Part shown: piece by piece, positions 37,008-46,143 of the stretch
Numbering within the stretch: position 1 is the stretch's first letter
Layout: each line of letters opens with the position of its first letter
DNA from: Chloroflexota bacterium
Lineage (GTDB): Bacteria; Chloroflexota; UBA11872; VXOZ01
NCBI GenBank assembly: GCA_026710945.1
Contig: JAPOQA010000014.1
Coordinates: 1 to 64,000 of the forward strand
DNA length: 64,000 bases
Reading direction: 5' to 3'
Notes under the pieces: generated by a model
What the model saw: only the letters and a program-made list of their open reading frames with translations
Told to the model about the DNA's origin: nothing
The model's database searches: none
Translations under genes and position numbers: made by a program

Positions 37008-37577
37008 ATAGTCAAAGAGGCGCGCAATAATCGAGAAATTCGGGCACGCGAAGTTCGCGTAATCGATGAAGATGGTGAGCAAGTCGGCATTCTCGCGATA
37101 GAGCGAGCGCTTGCGTTAGCCCAAGAACGCGAGGTGGACTTGGTAGAGGTGTCCCCAAACGCTTCCCCACCAGTATGCAGACTCATGGACTATGGGAAGT
37201 ACAAGTACCGTCAGACCAAGGAAGAGCGCCATTCGCGCAAGAATCGCGCCGCCACCACGTTGAAGGAAGTTCGATTCAGCCCAGTCATGGATCGACATGA
37301 TATTGATTATCGGGTAGATCGAATTTTCAAGTTCCTGGAAGAGGGCCATAAGGTTAAGGCATTTGTTCGATTCCTACGTCGGCAAATGGCACATCCTGAG
37401 CATGGGCACGACGTGTTGCGCGTTGTGCTTGAGCGCGTTGAGGATGCCGCCGTCATAGAGAGAAGGCCCATCATGGAAGGGAACCAACTCACGACGTATC
37501 TGAGCCCAAAGCCTCAAGCCCGACGAGTCCGGGGAATTGGCACTTCATCAGATAATGATGCGGGTCAAGAACAGTAG
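37008..37577 (+). CDS. infC: Translation initiation factor IF-3
   Basis: IF-3 binds the 30S subunit, blocks premature 50S joining and proofreads start codons. The family N-domain is only complete if translation starts at ATA, 37008: (I)VKEARNNREIRAREVRVIDE. AAGGAG (36993-36998) stands nine bases upstream, and a TAA at 36999 blocks any earlier start. The first in-frame ATG/GTG lies about 40 codons later, inside the N-domain. Downstream are VDLVEVSPNASPPVCRLMDY, the linker, and the C-domain (KEVRFSPVMDRHDIDYR). Rare AUU/AUA/AUC starts are the known autoregulatory feature of infC, because IF-3 rejects its own start. Length 189 residues. The usual rpmI-rplT genes do not follow. Confidence 0.93.
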   Translation: MVKEARNNREIRAREVRVIDEDGEQVGILAIERALALAQEREVDLVEVSPNASPPVCRLMDYGKYKYRQTKEERHSRKNRAATTLKEVRFSPVMDRHDIDYRVDRIFKFLEEGHKVKAFVRFLRRQMAHPEHGHDVLRVVLERVEDAAVIERRPIMEGNQLTTYLSPKPQARRVRGIGTSSDNDAGQEQ

Positions 37578-37591
37578 GAATAAACCACTCT

Positions 37592-38251
37592 GTGCCTGAT
37601 ACAGCGCGAGAGAACGTTTACATAAAATGGGTACCGGAAGCAGCTTCTGGTCGCCAAGATCAGACGCTGTGGGTGGCTTGGCTCGTACGTGACATTGTGG
37701 ATGATCTTGGTACCCGCACCCAGTTCTTGGCATATCTTGGGGGGCGTCCTCGTGTCACCACCGACCTGCAACTCGAGATCTCAGAGCTATACCCGAAAGT
37801 CAAGGTCGATTGGGAGAGCATTCGCCATAGCCTGGAATCGCGGCAGCCGCAGACCGATATCCACCGCTTGAGCGACGATGAAGTCGTGATACGATTTCGT
37901 GAGTTGGCCCAAGAGCAAGGCTTGTCCGTACAAGATGTTGCCAGCCGCGTACACATTGAGCCGCGCAACATCTTGCAGGAGACGGAGACACTCGTCCATA
38001 CAGAAGGCAATAGAGAGCGGTTTGAGCGAGAATCCGGTTCGATCTTTGCCTATCTTGCCGAGAGTCATCCGGAATATGCCTACGGCATTATGAAGGTGCG
38101 GCTCTACCTTCAGGGCGACCATAGTTTGCTGGATAAGCTCGTAGCCAGCGAGCCAACCGGTTTCAGCGCCGACGCAGCGCGGCAACGCAGGGCACACTGG
38201 TCGGTTTCCTTGCTTTCGCACATGGAAGCATCGAGCAAGGGCATGGAATGA
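37592..38251 (+). CDS. Uncharacterised protein downstream of infC
   Basis: A 219-residue soluble protein, not recognised. It opens with YIKWVPEAASGRQDQTLWVA and continues with predicted helices; there is no signal peptide or membrane helix. A central SVQDVASRVHIEPRNIL segment looks like a helix-turn-helix-sized helical pair but I would not call it DNA-binding. It starts at GTG 37592, 14 bases after infC, so it is almost surely in the same operon, in the place where rpmI and rplT are usually found. A strong terminator follows it at 38285-38307. Confidence 0.55.
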   Translation: MPDTARENVYIKWVPEAASGRQDQTLWVAWLVRDIVDDLGTRTQFLAYLGGRPRVTTDLQLEISELYPKVKVDWESIRHSLESRQPQTDIHRLSDDEVVIRFRELAQEQGLSVQDVASRVHIEPRNILQETETLVHTEGNRERFERESGSIFAYLAESHPEYAYGIMKVRLYLQGDHSLLDKLVASEPTGFSADAARQRRAHWSVSLLSHMEASSKGME

Positions 38252-38284
38252 ATCAGATCGCTCTTCAAACGTTCGTGCAAAGAA

Positions 38285-38307
38285 CTGGGGAATCGCCCCG
38301 GTTTTTT
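38285..38307 (+). terminator. Factor-independent terminator of the infC operon
   Basis: CTGGGG-AATCG-CCCCGG followed directly by TTTTTT. The stem is six base pairs, including one T-G wobble, with a five-base loop. It lies 34 bases after the stop of the gene at 37592-38251. Confidence 0.85.
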
Positions 38308-38420
38308 GTTATCGGGCGCTGCCATGCCTGATTCGACGAAAATCATCTTGGTGCGTAATAGAGAATAGTGACAAGGCTTGTTGAGAGAGCCGCTCTTGGA
38401 GTTTAGAAAGAAGTTGTGAG

Positions 38421-39797
38421 ATGGCACAACCCAATATTGTGCTGTTGCTTGCAGATCAGCAGAAGGCCACCAGTCTCGGACTCTATGGGAATGCCGATGT
38501 TGAAACACCTGCCCTTGAAGCGCTAGCGCAGCGCGGCGTGGTATTCGAAAACTACTTTACGCCGCATCCTTTCTGTTTGCCGGCGCGCTGTATCCTAATG
38601 ACCGGGCGCTATGCCCATGCCATCGGAGTGCGCGGCAACGGCTATACCCTACCTCACTACGAGGTAACTCTGGCGGAGCGGCTGCGCGATGCAGGGTATC
38701 AGACCGGCGCGATAGGACACTTTCACGGCGGCCGCAGTGGCGGCGGCCGTGGCTTTGACTTTCAACACGACATTGGCAAGGGCGTGCTTTCGGAACGCAG
38801 TCGGTTGCGAAGGGCGCTAGTGGAGCAGGCGCCGAGACGAGTGCAACACATGGTCGCTGAAGTGCCGGCGCCTCCCGATGAAGACTTGAATGGCGCCATG
38901 ACCAAAATCGGTATGAACTTTGTCGAGGCGTGCACGTCGGGTCGGCCATTCTTTTTGCATATTGCCTACATGGACCCCCATCCGCCATTCTTCGTGCCTG
39001 AGCCATACTATTCTATGTTTGATCCCGCAGCTATTTCACTGCCGCCGGTAGAGGGCGCCAACGCCGACAAGCCGAAAGCACACAAGCAGACCGCTCGTGA
39101 CGGCGGCACGTGGGACGCGAGCGAAGATGAAGTACGCAAAGCTCTGGCGGTCTATTACGGTATGGTGAGACACCTCGACGACCAGGTGGCGCGCTTGGTT
39201 GGCTTCCTGGAGTCGCGAGGCATGCTGGAGAATACAATAATCGTCTATTCCTCCGATCACGGCGACTATGCCGGCGAGCACCGCATGTTTGGCAAGAGTT
39301 GCACCCTGTACGACTGCTTGGTACGCATTCCATCGATTGTCGCCGGACCGGATCATCTCGTGCCTCAAGGCGAACGCATATCGGAGATTACAGATTCAAC
39401 CAATTTAGCGCCCACCGTCTTAGACTGGACCGGCGTCGAGGCTCCAGAGTCCATGCACGGACGCTCTTTCGTACCAGTCTGGGAAGGAAAGGAACACTTG
39501 CCGAATGTGGCATTCGCCGAGGTCGGCGCGTTTCCCGCCGCCATGGTAAACGACCCTGAGCGAGGGAATAACATCCCCTATGGGCCCCCGGCCAGCGGAC
39601 GTCAGACCGAGATATCAACCATGGTGCGTACGCCTGAATGGAAGCTCGTGTACACACCGGGCCGTGAGCACAATGAACTGTATGACCTGCGCAAAGATCC
39701 TTGGGAATTGCAGAATTGCTTCCATGACTCCACGAAGGCTGGGGTGGTCGCGACACTGAAGCAACAACTCTTGGACTGGCATCTTGACCATCACTGA
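38421..39797 (+). CDS. Sulfatase (Cys-type, alkaline phosphatase superfamily)
   Basis: Hydrolyses a sulfate ester or related substrate, 458 residues. The N-terminal metal motif is NIVLLLADQQ. The sulfatase signature is C52-L-P-A-R in PFCLPARCILMTGRY, where Cys is converted to formylglycine by a separate maturase (not in the window). Further metal-site residues are in YSSDHGDYAGEHRMFGKS. There is no signal peptide, so it acts in the cytoplasm. It resembles choline-sulfatase and phosphonate monoester hydrolase-like members. Sulfatases fit use of sulfated marine polysaccharides. It begins its own transcription unit after the infC terminator. Confidence 0.92.
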   Translation: MAQPNIVLLLADQQKATSLGLYGNADVETPALEALAQRGVVFENYFTPHPFCLPARCILMTGRYAHAIGVRGNGYTLPHYEVTLAERLRDAGYQTGAIGHFHGGRSGGGRGFDFQHDIGKGVLSERSRLRRALVEQAPRRVQHMVAEVPAPPDEDLNGAMTKIGMNFVEACTSGRPFFLHIAYMDPHPPFFVPEPYYSMFDPAAISLPPVEGANADKPKAHKQTARDGGTWDASEDEVRKALAVYYGMVRHLDDQVARLVGFLESRGMLENTIIVYSSDHGDYAGEHRMFGKSCTLYDCLVRIPSIVAGPDHLVPQGERISEITDSTNLAPTVLDWTGVEAPESMHGRSFVPVWEGKEHLPNVAFAEVGAFPAAMVNDPERGNNIPYGPPASGRQTEISTMVRTPEWKLVYTPGREHNELYDLRKDPWELQNCFHDSTKAGVVATLKQQLLDWHLDHH

Positions 39798-39877
39798 GTT
39801 TTCTGCACCCCTCTGCTACTCGATGTACGGTATACTAAGGCCGTTGAACCTACTACTACCCAGGATGCGAGGACAGC

Positions 39878-40390
39878 ATGCCGATTGATTCTGAGACGTT
39901 TCGTGCCGTATTGCGCCAGATGGCGCAACCCGTGGCGGTAGTTTCGGTGCGGGATGCAAGCGGCTTGCACGGCATGACGGCGAGCGCGTTCACTTCGATT
40001 GCACTGGAACCGCCGCTTATCCTCATCAGTGTTGGCGAGAGCAATGCTACGTGTGGCAGGGTTGAGGCTGCTGGCGCATTTGCAATAAGTGTGCTTGGCG
40101 CGGATCAGAGTTCGATAGGAGAGCACTTTGCTCGCCCCGGACTGCAGAAGAGTTCGGCGTTTTCGCAGATCCCCCATCACTTTGCGGCCACGGGATCTCC
40201 GATTCTTGATGACTGCATTTGCTGGCTCGACTGCTCTGTCTACGCCACGCACAGAGCAGGGAGCGGGGTACTCTTTATCGGTAAAGTCGAGGCGGCCGGT
40301 CTGGGAACTCAGGAATTGCCGCTCCTCTACCGTAATCGCAAATACGAGCCCCTCAGTCCTCTTGTTAAAGACGTTTCTGAGCCTGCTTGA
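39878..40390 (+). CDS. Flavin reductase domain protein (FMN-binding split barrel)
   Basis: A 170-residue flavin:NAD(P)H reductase-like protein, of the kind that supplies reduced FMN to two-component monooxygenases. The fold markers are FRAVLRQMAQPVAVVSVRD, GMTASAFTSIALEPPLILIS with the FMN phosphate site, FAISVLGADQ, and the late PLLYRNRKYEPL. TATACT lies about 45 bases before the ATG. No oxygenase gene is adjacent, so the partner is unknown. Confidence 0.9.
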   Translation: MPIDSETFRAVLRQMAQPVAVVSVRDASGLHGMTASAFTSIALEPPLILISVGESNATCGRVEAAGAFAISVLGADQSSIGEHFARPGLQKSSAFSQIPHHFAATGSPILDDCICWLDCSVYATHRAGSGVLFIGKVEAAGLGTQELPLLYRNRKYEPLSPLVKDVSEPA

Positions 40391-40495
40391 TTGCCGAATG
40401 CTCAGCTAGAGGAAAAGGCTCAGGCGTGTCACGTCGGGCGTACGCTCCATTTACGGCAAAAACACCTGCTTGTTCAAGAGTGACGGAGACATGAA

Positions 40496-41593
40496 TTGGA
40501 TAGCCTAACTTTGCATCCAGAGCAATACAGTCCTGGACCGCCGACCGGCGTCGACTTGGCGCAGTACGGTGTTGGGATTGTGGGGTGCGGCGGCATCGCC
40601 AACGGCGCTCATTTGCCCGCCTATCAGAAGGCCGGATACCATGTCGTGGCTTGCTGTGACGTGGATGAAGAGGCGGCGCGGCATACGGCGGAACGCTGGA
40701 ATATCCCGTTTTGGACGACGGACATTCATGCGCTCTTGGAACGTGACGATGTGCGCGTTATCGATATGGCGCTGCATCCGCCCGCCCGCAAGGAGACGCT
40801 CCTGGCGATTGCGCAAGCTCCCCGGCCGGTACTCACGCAGAAACCGCTGCACATGGAATATGCCTTGGCGGAAGAACTCATCGCCATCGCGGAGGATGCG
40901 GGCATACTCCTGGCTGTGAACCAGCAGGCGCGTTGGGCGCCGGAACACAAAGCAATACGAGTCCTCATGGACCAAGGGGTTGTTGGGCAGGTCTATAGCA
41001 TTCAGCACCTCCGGCGCTCGTTTCAAGACCAACCGGACATGTGGTGGACCACGCTGGCAAATTTCAATATTGGCGATCATGGAGTCCATTACTTGGATCT
41101 CTGCCGCTATTTTGCCGCTTCGCCGATGGCAGGAGGACGCGAGTGGACGCGATTGCACTGTACTACGGCTATGTTGCCGGACCAGAATGGCCCGGATCCT
41201 CTCATATTTTCCGCCAACGTGGAGTTTGGTGAAGTGGGAGGACGGGTTGGAGTCATGGCAAGCCTGCAATTCAACAACATCGTGCGTGCTTCGGGCGCGC
41301 ACGGCTACAACTGGTGGATTGACGGCACGGAAGGAAGCGTGTGGGGTACGAGTAAGGAAGTCTCGGCGGTCCGTGCAGATGACCCTCGCAATGTACAAAC
41401 GTTCCAGATCGAGGGGTCGTGGTTCAACGATGCGTTCCAGGGTCCTCTTGGTGACCTGATCACAGCAGCCGCCCTTGGACGCGAGCCTGCGGTGACACCG
41501 CGGGACAACCTCAACACCATTGCCATGACCACGGCGGCAATTCGATCCAGTAAGAGCGGTCGTGTGGTTGAGAGAGCAGAGGTCGTGGTCTAG
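40496..41593 (+). CDS. Gfo/Idh/MocA family oxidoreductase
   Basis: A third dehydrogenase of this family, 365 residues. It has VGIVGCGGIANGAHLPAYQK (Rossmann), LTQKPLHMEYALAEELI (the catalytic Lys in QKP rather than EKP), and FNIGDHGVHYLDLCRYF with the active-site His/Asp pattern. The TTG at 40496 is chosen because GGAG at 40485-40488 is seven bases upstream; an ATG at 40491 is in another frame and stops within five codons. It is followed by a 290-base gap before the phosphodiesterase gene. Confidence 0.88.
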   Translation: MDSLTLHPEQYSPGPPTGVDLAQYGVGIVGCGGIANGAHLPAYQKAGYHVVACCDVDEEAARHTAERWNIPFWTTDIHALLERDDVRVIDMALHPPARKETLLAIAQAPRPVLTQKPLHMEYALAEELIAIAEDAGILLAVNQQARWAPEHKAIRVLMDQGVVGQVYSIQHLRRSFQDQPDMWWTTLANFNIGDHGVHYLDLCRYFAASPMAGGREWTRLHCTTAMLPDQNGPDPLIFSANVEFGEVGGRVGVMASLQFNNIVRASGAHGYNWWIDGTEGSVWGTSKEVSAVRADDPRNVQTFQIEGSWFNDAFQGPLGDLITAAALGREPAVTPRDNLNTIAMTTAAIRSSKSGRVVERAEVVV

Positions 41594-41883
41594 CTGTTCC
41601 GGCAATTCCGCCGGCCACCACCTCTCCGCGGAGAGCTCGCCGGCACCATGGTCTCGTGCGTGTCGGAAGAAACTCGCAACGTGCCAATGCCAGCCTTAGC
41701 TCCCAAGAGAGAAGCAGACCAAACTCGCATAGGTGCTCCTCGCCCTTTGTGACGGTCCGCAGAGCGCGGCATTGACTATCGGGCGGGTTAGGTAGGACCT
41801 CGCAAAGGGAGCGAAAGCCGGCTGTACTTATTGGTGTAAAGCCTCTCGTAAAATCAGAAATTCCCCTAGGAGGAGTGCGGACC
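41594..41883. other. Intergenic, nothing recognised
   Basis: A 290-base stretch. It ends with TAGGAGGAG, the ribosome-binding site of the next gene. No repeat, hairpin or RNA was recognised. Confidence 0.4.
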
Positions 41884-43773
41884 ATGGCGGCATTGGCCAA
41901 GCGGGCAATTGTAATCGGAATTGACGGCGCAAGTATGGAGATCGTGCGGCACATGGCGGCACAGGGAGCAACGCCGCATCTCAAGCACCTGATGGACACC
42001 GGCGCATGGCGGCCGATGCTGGGCGTCTTTCCCACCCTCACTCCTCCTGGCTGGACATCAATCGCTACCGGTGCGTGGCCGGGAACCCATGAGGTGATGG
42101 ACTTCAACATTCGCGCGCGAGGCCGGCCGTTGACAGAAACAATCTGGGGCGTTAATACAGAGCTATCAAAGGCAGAATACTTTTGGAATACGCTGGAACG
42201 CGCGGGCAAGACGCCAATCTTGGTGAAGTGGGAAATGTCGTGGCCGCCGACGATTACTAAAGGGGTTCAGGTTGAAGGCACCGGGCCCGGCGTGGCTAAC
42301 CACCATCAGATCGCGGGATACCACCTCTGGGTTGCGGGAGACTGGCGCCCACGTCCCATTGGCGGCGGGGTAGACGCGGAGGCGGTGGATCCCAGCACGC
42401 TGCAGGAGGGGGATGATGTTGATCGTGTGGCCTTGCGTCCGGCTGACCGGGATCAGTGGTCGCATGTGCCGGAGTCTGCAAAGCCTCCCCTGGAAGTGGA
42501 ATTGACGGTGCAGCCACTTGCGCGCGGGCGCTCGGACTTGACGGCCTGGGGCACGGAAGGTGCGGCGGCACGCCCGTTCTATGGTCTCGTTTACGCACAG
42601 GCGGGCGCAGGCTACGACCGGGTGCGGGTGTGCACATCTCGCGACGGCAGCCAGGCCATAGCCGATCTTGCCATTGGCGATTGGAGCGATTGGTCGCGGC
42701 AGCAATTCACCATCGGTGACCGCACGCTCACGGGGTACGTGCGCTTCAAGCTCATTACGCTCACCCCCGATGGTGACACGTTTGAGATGTTCATGCCCCA
42801 GGTCTGGGCCACAGAGGGCTACACATATCCGGCGGAGGTCGCTGACGAAATCGATACGCACGTCGGGCCATTCTTACAGAATCCGGCGCGTGACACCCTG
42901 GGACTGGTTGACGACGAGACCTTCTTCGAGCTGGTGGACGTGCATCATGACTGCTTAGCCGACGTTGCGCATCACCTCTGTGCTACGCGCGATTGGGACG
43001 TACTCTTCACAGAAGTCCATTCGCTTGACTATGGCAACCACTTCTTCATGGCTCAGACGGATCCGCGCTGCGGGGCAGCGGAGAGTGTTATTGCTCGCTC
43101 GCGAGAGGGCATGACCCGCCTCCTCGCCTCGGTAGATCGCTGGGTCGGGAGGCTCCTGGAGCTACAAGACAGCGAGACGGTAGTCGTTGTGACTTCAGAC
43201 CATGGCGGCACACCGGACTTTGTCCCGCCAATTGCCGCGGCGGATGTGCTTGAGGAGGTCGGATTGCTCGTTACCGATCCGGCAACCGGGGAGATCGATC
43301 TAAGCAAGAGCGCAGCCATACCGGTGGGCACGATTCACGTCTTCATCAACCTCAAGGGGCGCGACCCCGGCGGAATCGTCGAGCCGGAGGACTTCGATAA
43401 GGTGCAGCAGCAGGTCATTCACGCACTGACGACGTACGTAGACCCCAATACCGGCAAGCAACCCTTCGCTCTGGCGGTCACACGCGAAAACGCTGAGATG
43501 CTCAACCTTTGGGGCGACCTTGTAGGCGATGTCGTCTGGGCGGTGCATCCTGAATTCGACGCGTGCCACGGTCGACATCTGCCCGCGGTCAGTTTGGGAA
43601 TAGGCGGTCAGCATACGACCTTTATCGTCAACGGTCCCAACATTCGCAATGGATCCGCATTGGAGGGACAAGCGCGCAGCGTCGATATCGCACCCACACT
43701 TGCCTATCTCTTGGGAGTACCGCAGCCCCGCGACGCCGAAGGCCGGGTGATCATGGAGGCGATAGAGGCCTAA
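41884..43773 (+). CDS. Type I phosphodiesterase/nucleotide pyrophosphatase (alkaline phosphatase superfamily)
   Basis: A 629-residue metal-dependent hydrolase. IVIGIDGASMEIVRHM holds the first metal Asp, TLTPPGWTSIATGAWPGTHE the Thr nucleophile, VHSLDYGNH and VVTSDHGGTPDF further metal ligands, and a late GQHTTFIVNGPNI the final His. A large insertion (about residues 150-320) separates the halves. Proteins of this type hydrolyse nucleotide sugars, phosphodiesters or glycerophosphoglycans; the substrate is not evident. The ATG at 41884 is about 10 bases after AGGAGG. There is no signal peptide. Confidence 0.85.
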   Translation: MAALAKRAIVIGIDGASMEIVRHMAAQGATPHLKHLMDTGAWRPMLGVFPTLTPPGWTSIATGAWPGTHEVMDFNIRARGRPLTETIWGVNTELSKAEYFWNTLERAGKTPILVKWEMSWPPTITKGVQVEGTGPGVANHHQIAGYHLWVAGDWRPRPIGGGVDAEAVDPSTLQEGDDVDRVALRPADRDQWSHVPESAKPPLEVELTVQPLARGRSDLTAWGTEGAAARPFYGLVYAQAGAGYDRVRVCTSRDGSQAIADLAIGDWSDWSRQQFTIGDRTLTGYVRFKLITLTPDGDTFEMFMPQVWATEGYTYPAEVADEIDTHVGPFLQNPARDTLGLVDDETFFELVDVHHDCLADVAHHLCATRDWDVLFTEVHSLDYGNHFFMAQTDPRCGAAESVIARSREGMTRLLASVDRWVGRLLELQDSETVVVVTSDHGGTPDFVPPIAAADVLEEVGLLVTDPATGEIDLSKSAAIPVGTIHVFINLKGRDPGGIVEPEDFDKVQQQVIHALTTYVDPNTGKQPFALAVTRENAEMLNLWGDLVGDVVWAVHPEFDACHGRHLPAVSLGIGGQHTTFIVNGPNIRNGSALEGQARSVDIAPTLAYLLGVPQPRDAEGRVIMEAIEA

Positions 43774-43810
43774 GGCGGTGTTCAAGGGGGGGTGTCGGGC
43801 ATCGTCACCT

Positions 43811-44090
43811 GCTCGCCCCCGTGTCGGGTACGGGGAAGGCTCTGAGCTTGTCGAAGTGCTCAGCGTTGTCCGTTCGCCCTGAGCCTGTCGAAGGGCCGTC
43901 CATGCTGCCACGGGCCTGTACTGAGCTTGTCGGTGTGCTTAGCGCAATCCGTTCGCCCCCGTATCGAGCACGGGGCAAGCCCTGAGCTTGTCGAGGGTCT
44001 CAGCGCTATCCGTTCGCCCTGAGCTTGTCGAAGGGCCGTCCATGCTTCGACGGGCCAGTACTGAGCTTGTCGAAGTGCTCAGCACGAACG
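43811..44090. repeat. Two tandem copies of a 140-bp unit built from REP-like motifs
   Basis: CTGAGCTTGTCGAA-type 14-mers start at 43842, 43879, 43921, 43982, 44019 and 44061. Copies 1-3 and 4-6 are each exactly 140 bases apart, showing a duplicated 140-base unit starting near 43811. Each unit also carries CGCCCCCGT-TCG-ACGGGG-like palindromes and CCGTTCGCC. A related composite, in reverse orientation, is at 10033-10165, and a single motif at 25982. It fills the gap between convergent genes. Confidence 0.88.
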
Positions 44091-44117
44091 GTCTTGGAGC
44101 TCTGTGCAACCTGAATC

Positions 44118-45017
44118 CTAGGAGAGCAACCCAAGCTCTTCGAGTCCGGCGCGCACCCCCGCTTCTTCATCAGGGGTCACTTCCGGCAAGGGGCCGCGGA
44201 CGGGCCCGGCGGGGAGTCCCAGCATGCGCAATGCCGCTTTGCAGGGACCCACATAGCCGGGATCGTACTCTAAGTACCGATTCAGGGCCTGGAGTTTCAA
44301 TTGAAGCTGGCGGGCCTCCGCGAATGCCCCGGACTGAACCGCTGCGTAGATTGCTACCATTTCGCGAGGAATCACGCAGGCAGCGGTCGAAAAGATACCG
44401 GTAGCGCCTGAGGCGAGGGCAGCGTAGAACTGGCTGTCTATCCCTGTCAGCACGGCCACCTTGTCGCCGTTCGTGCGTATATTCTCCATGAGAATGCCAA
44501 AGTCGGCATTACTTTGTTTCAACCCAATCACGTTGGGAACGGCAGCCAGACGGTCAATCAAGGCTGGCGTAATCTCGTTGCCGGTGTAGAGCGGATTATT
44601 GTAGAGCACCATGGGCAAGTCTACTTCGGTTGCGAGGGTCTCGTAGTGGGCAAAAAGAGCATCCTCTGAGAGTTGAAAGTAATACGGGGCCGTAACGATA
44701 GTGCCGTCTGCGCCGACGTCCTTCGCATCTTGTCCGAGGAGCACCGCTTCCCGCGTTCCAGCGGCTGCAGTTCCCGCAATAATTGGAATCGCCCCTGCGG
44801 CTTCCTCCACGATTGCCGCCGTCACGGCCCTCTTCTCATCCTGCAGCATATGGGGAAATTCTCCGTTGCCGCCGGTGGTCATGATTCCGTGAACCCCGGC
44901 ATCGATGAGGAACCTGGTTAGCTGCTTTGCCCCGTCCAGGTCTATGTCTTGGTTGGACTGGAACGGTGTTACGATGGCGACGACAACGCCGTGCAGGGTT
45001 TGCGGTGTGAGTTTCAT
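44118..45017 (-). CDS. DapA/NAL-family aldolase (dihydrodipicolinate synthase-like)
   Basis: A class I pyruvate-dependent lyase, 299 residues. The signature regions are VAIVTPF, GGNGEFPHM in place of the GTTGE of true DapA, APYYFQLSED, YNNPLYTGNEI with the catalytic Tyr, and VIGLKQSNAD with the Schiff-base Lys. The altered GTTGE motif argues against lysine synthesis and for a catabolic keto-sugar-acid aldolase or dehydratase. AGGGAT lies about seven bases before the ATG. It follows the nitrilase-fold gene on the same strand after 188 bases. Confidence 0.9.
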   Translation of the reverse strand: MKLTPQTLHGVVVAIVTPFQSNQDIDLDGAKQLTRFLIDAGVHGIMTTGGNGEFPHMLQDEKRAVTAAIVEEAAGAIPIIAGTAAAGTREAVLLGQDAKDVGADGTIVTAPYYFQLSEDALFAHYETLATEVDLPMVLYNNPLYTGNEITPALIDRLAAVPNVIGLKQSNADFGILMENIRTNGDKVAVLTGIDSQFYAALASGATGIFSTAACVIPREMVAIYAAVQSGAFAEARQLQLKLQALNRYLEYDPGYVGPCKAALRMLGLPAGPVRGPLPEVTPDEEAGVRAGLEELGLLS

Positions 45018-45205
45018 AATCTATCCCTTGCCTTTCAAATGCGCAGTCTCAATCCAAACATGTGACTTTATCCGGTAAGTCTCTTGCTCAAGAAGATTGG
45101 GAGGGGGGGGAGTCAAACTTCGAAAGAATCTTGCGGACAGTGGAGGAGGTCCGTTCTGCGTCTGCTGCAGGCATTGCTCTCATTCTGCCAACCAGGAACA
45201 ACGTA

Positions 45206-46141
45206 CTACGCTGGCGGACCAGACTCATACCCCAACGTGGCACTATAGAGATCTGTCCGTCGGTCGAGCCATGTGTGATTCAGCTCATTGCGGTTTTTTG
45301 CCCGACGGGCGGCAGAAAGGTTCATTTCCGTTACGAGCACCTCCTCGCCGTCTTTGCTGGCGGGCCCGGCTAAGGGCGTTCCGGCAGGGTCGATGATGAG
45401 GCTGCAACCAAGGAACTGGATGCCGCGCTCTGCGCCCACGCGGTCGGCGCACGCCATGTAGACTTGGTTCATCGCCGCATTGGCCAGGGCCACATAATTC
45501 GCCTGACAGTACCCTTGTGAATCCCAAATTCTATCCGGCGTCATCATGCTTACCCAATTGGTAGGCACACAAATCACGTCGGCGCCCTTGAGGGCCAAGA
45601 TTCGGCTCGCCTCGGGGAAGCGCAAATCGTAGCAGATCAATATGCCAATTCTGCCAAACGGCAGATCAAAGACCGGAAATCCCAGGTCACCCGGTCTGTA
45701 GTAGAGTTTTTCTTCGAAGAAGAGATGCGTCTTGCGGTAAGTGCCAAGAATGCCGGTGGGGCCAATGACGAGGGCCGAGTTGTAAAGCGCTGTATCGCTG
45801 ACCTTTTCACCAAATCCTGCGACGATGTAGGTATCATATTCCTGCGCAAGTTGGTGCCACCGGGCAACGGCAGGACTCTCATCCGTGTACTCCGCGAGCG
45901 CTCGTGCTTCCGCGCTGGAATGCACGACGTAGCCACTATTTGCCATTTCAGGAAGTACTATCAAGTCTGCGCCAGCCTCGGCTGCCTCTTGAATGGCTTG
46001 CGTGCCTTTCTCAACGTTCGCAGGCAAGTCACCGAGAATAGGAGCGTACTGGCAAACTGCGGTGCGAACAATGTTGCCCCGCTCGGACTCGGGCAAAACG
46101 TCATCCTGAACGATGGGGTTCCGCTCAGTTTCAGTTCGCAT
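45206..46141 (-). CDS. Carbon-nitrogen hydrolase (nitrilase superfamily)
   Basis: Amidase/carbamoylase-type enzyme, 311 residues. The catalytic triad is visible as Glu in LIVLPEMANSG, Lys in TYRKTHLFFEE, and Cys in ILICYDLRFPEAS. CVPTNWVSM and NRVG-like ACADRVGAERG complete the family pattern. Its ATG is two bases after the dnaN stop, so the two genes are cotranscribed. The N-terminus has about 25 residues before the usual start of the fold (TAVCQYAP), perhaps because translation is tied to dnaN. The substrate is unknown. Confidence 0.9.
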   Translation of the reverse strand: MRTETERNPIVQDDVLPESERGNIVRTAVCQYAPILGDLPANVEKGTQAIQEAAEAGADLIVLPEMANSGYVVHSSAEARALAEYTDESPAVARWHQLAQEYDTYIVAGFGEKVSDTALYNSALVIGPTGILGTYRKTHLFFEEKLYYRPGDLGFPVFDLPFGRIGILICYDLRFPEASRILALKGADVICVPTNWVSMMTPDRIWDSQGYCQANYVALANAAMNQVYMACADRVGAERGIQFLGCSLIIDPAGTPLAGPASKDGEEVLVTEMNLSAARRAKNRNELNHTWLDRRTDLYSATLGYESGPPA

Positions 46142-46143
46142 AC

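Noticed and set aside
40505-41605. Long minus-strand reading frame opposite the third Gfo/Idh/MocA gene
   Set aside because: It is an antisense shadow of a gene with clear family motifs; its product is Arg/His-rich without any recognised domain.
43811-44090. CRISPR array
   Set aside because: The repeated 14-mers are unevenly spaced within a duplicated 140-base unit and their spacers are also repeated; no cas genes are present.
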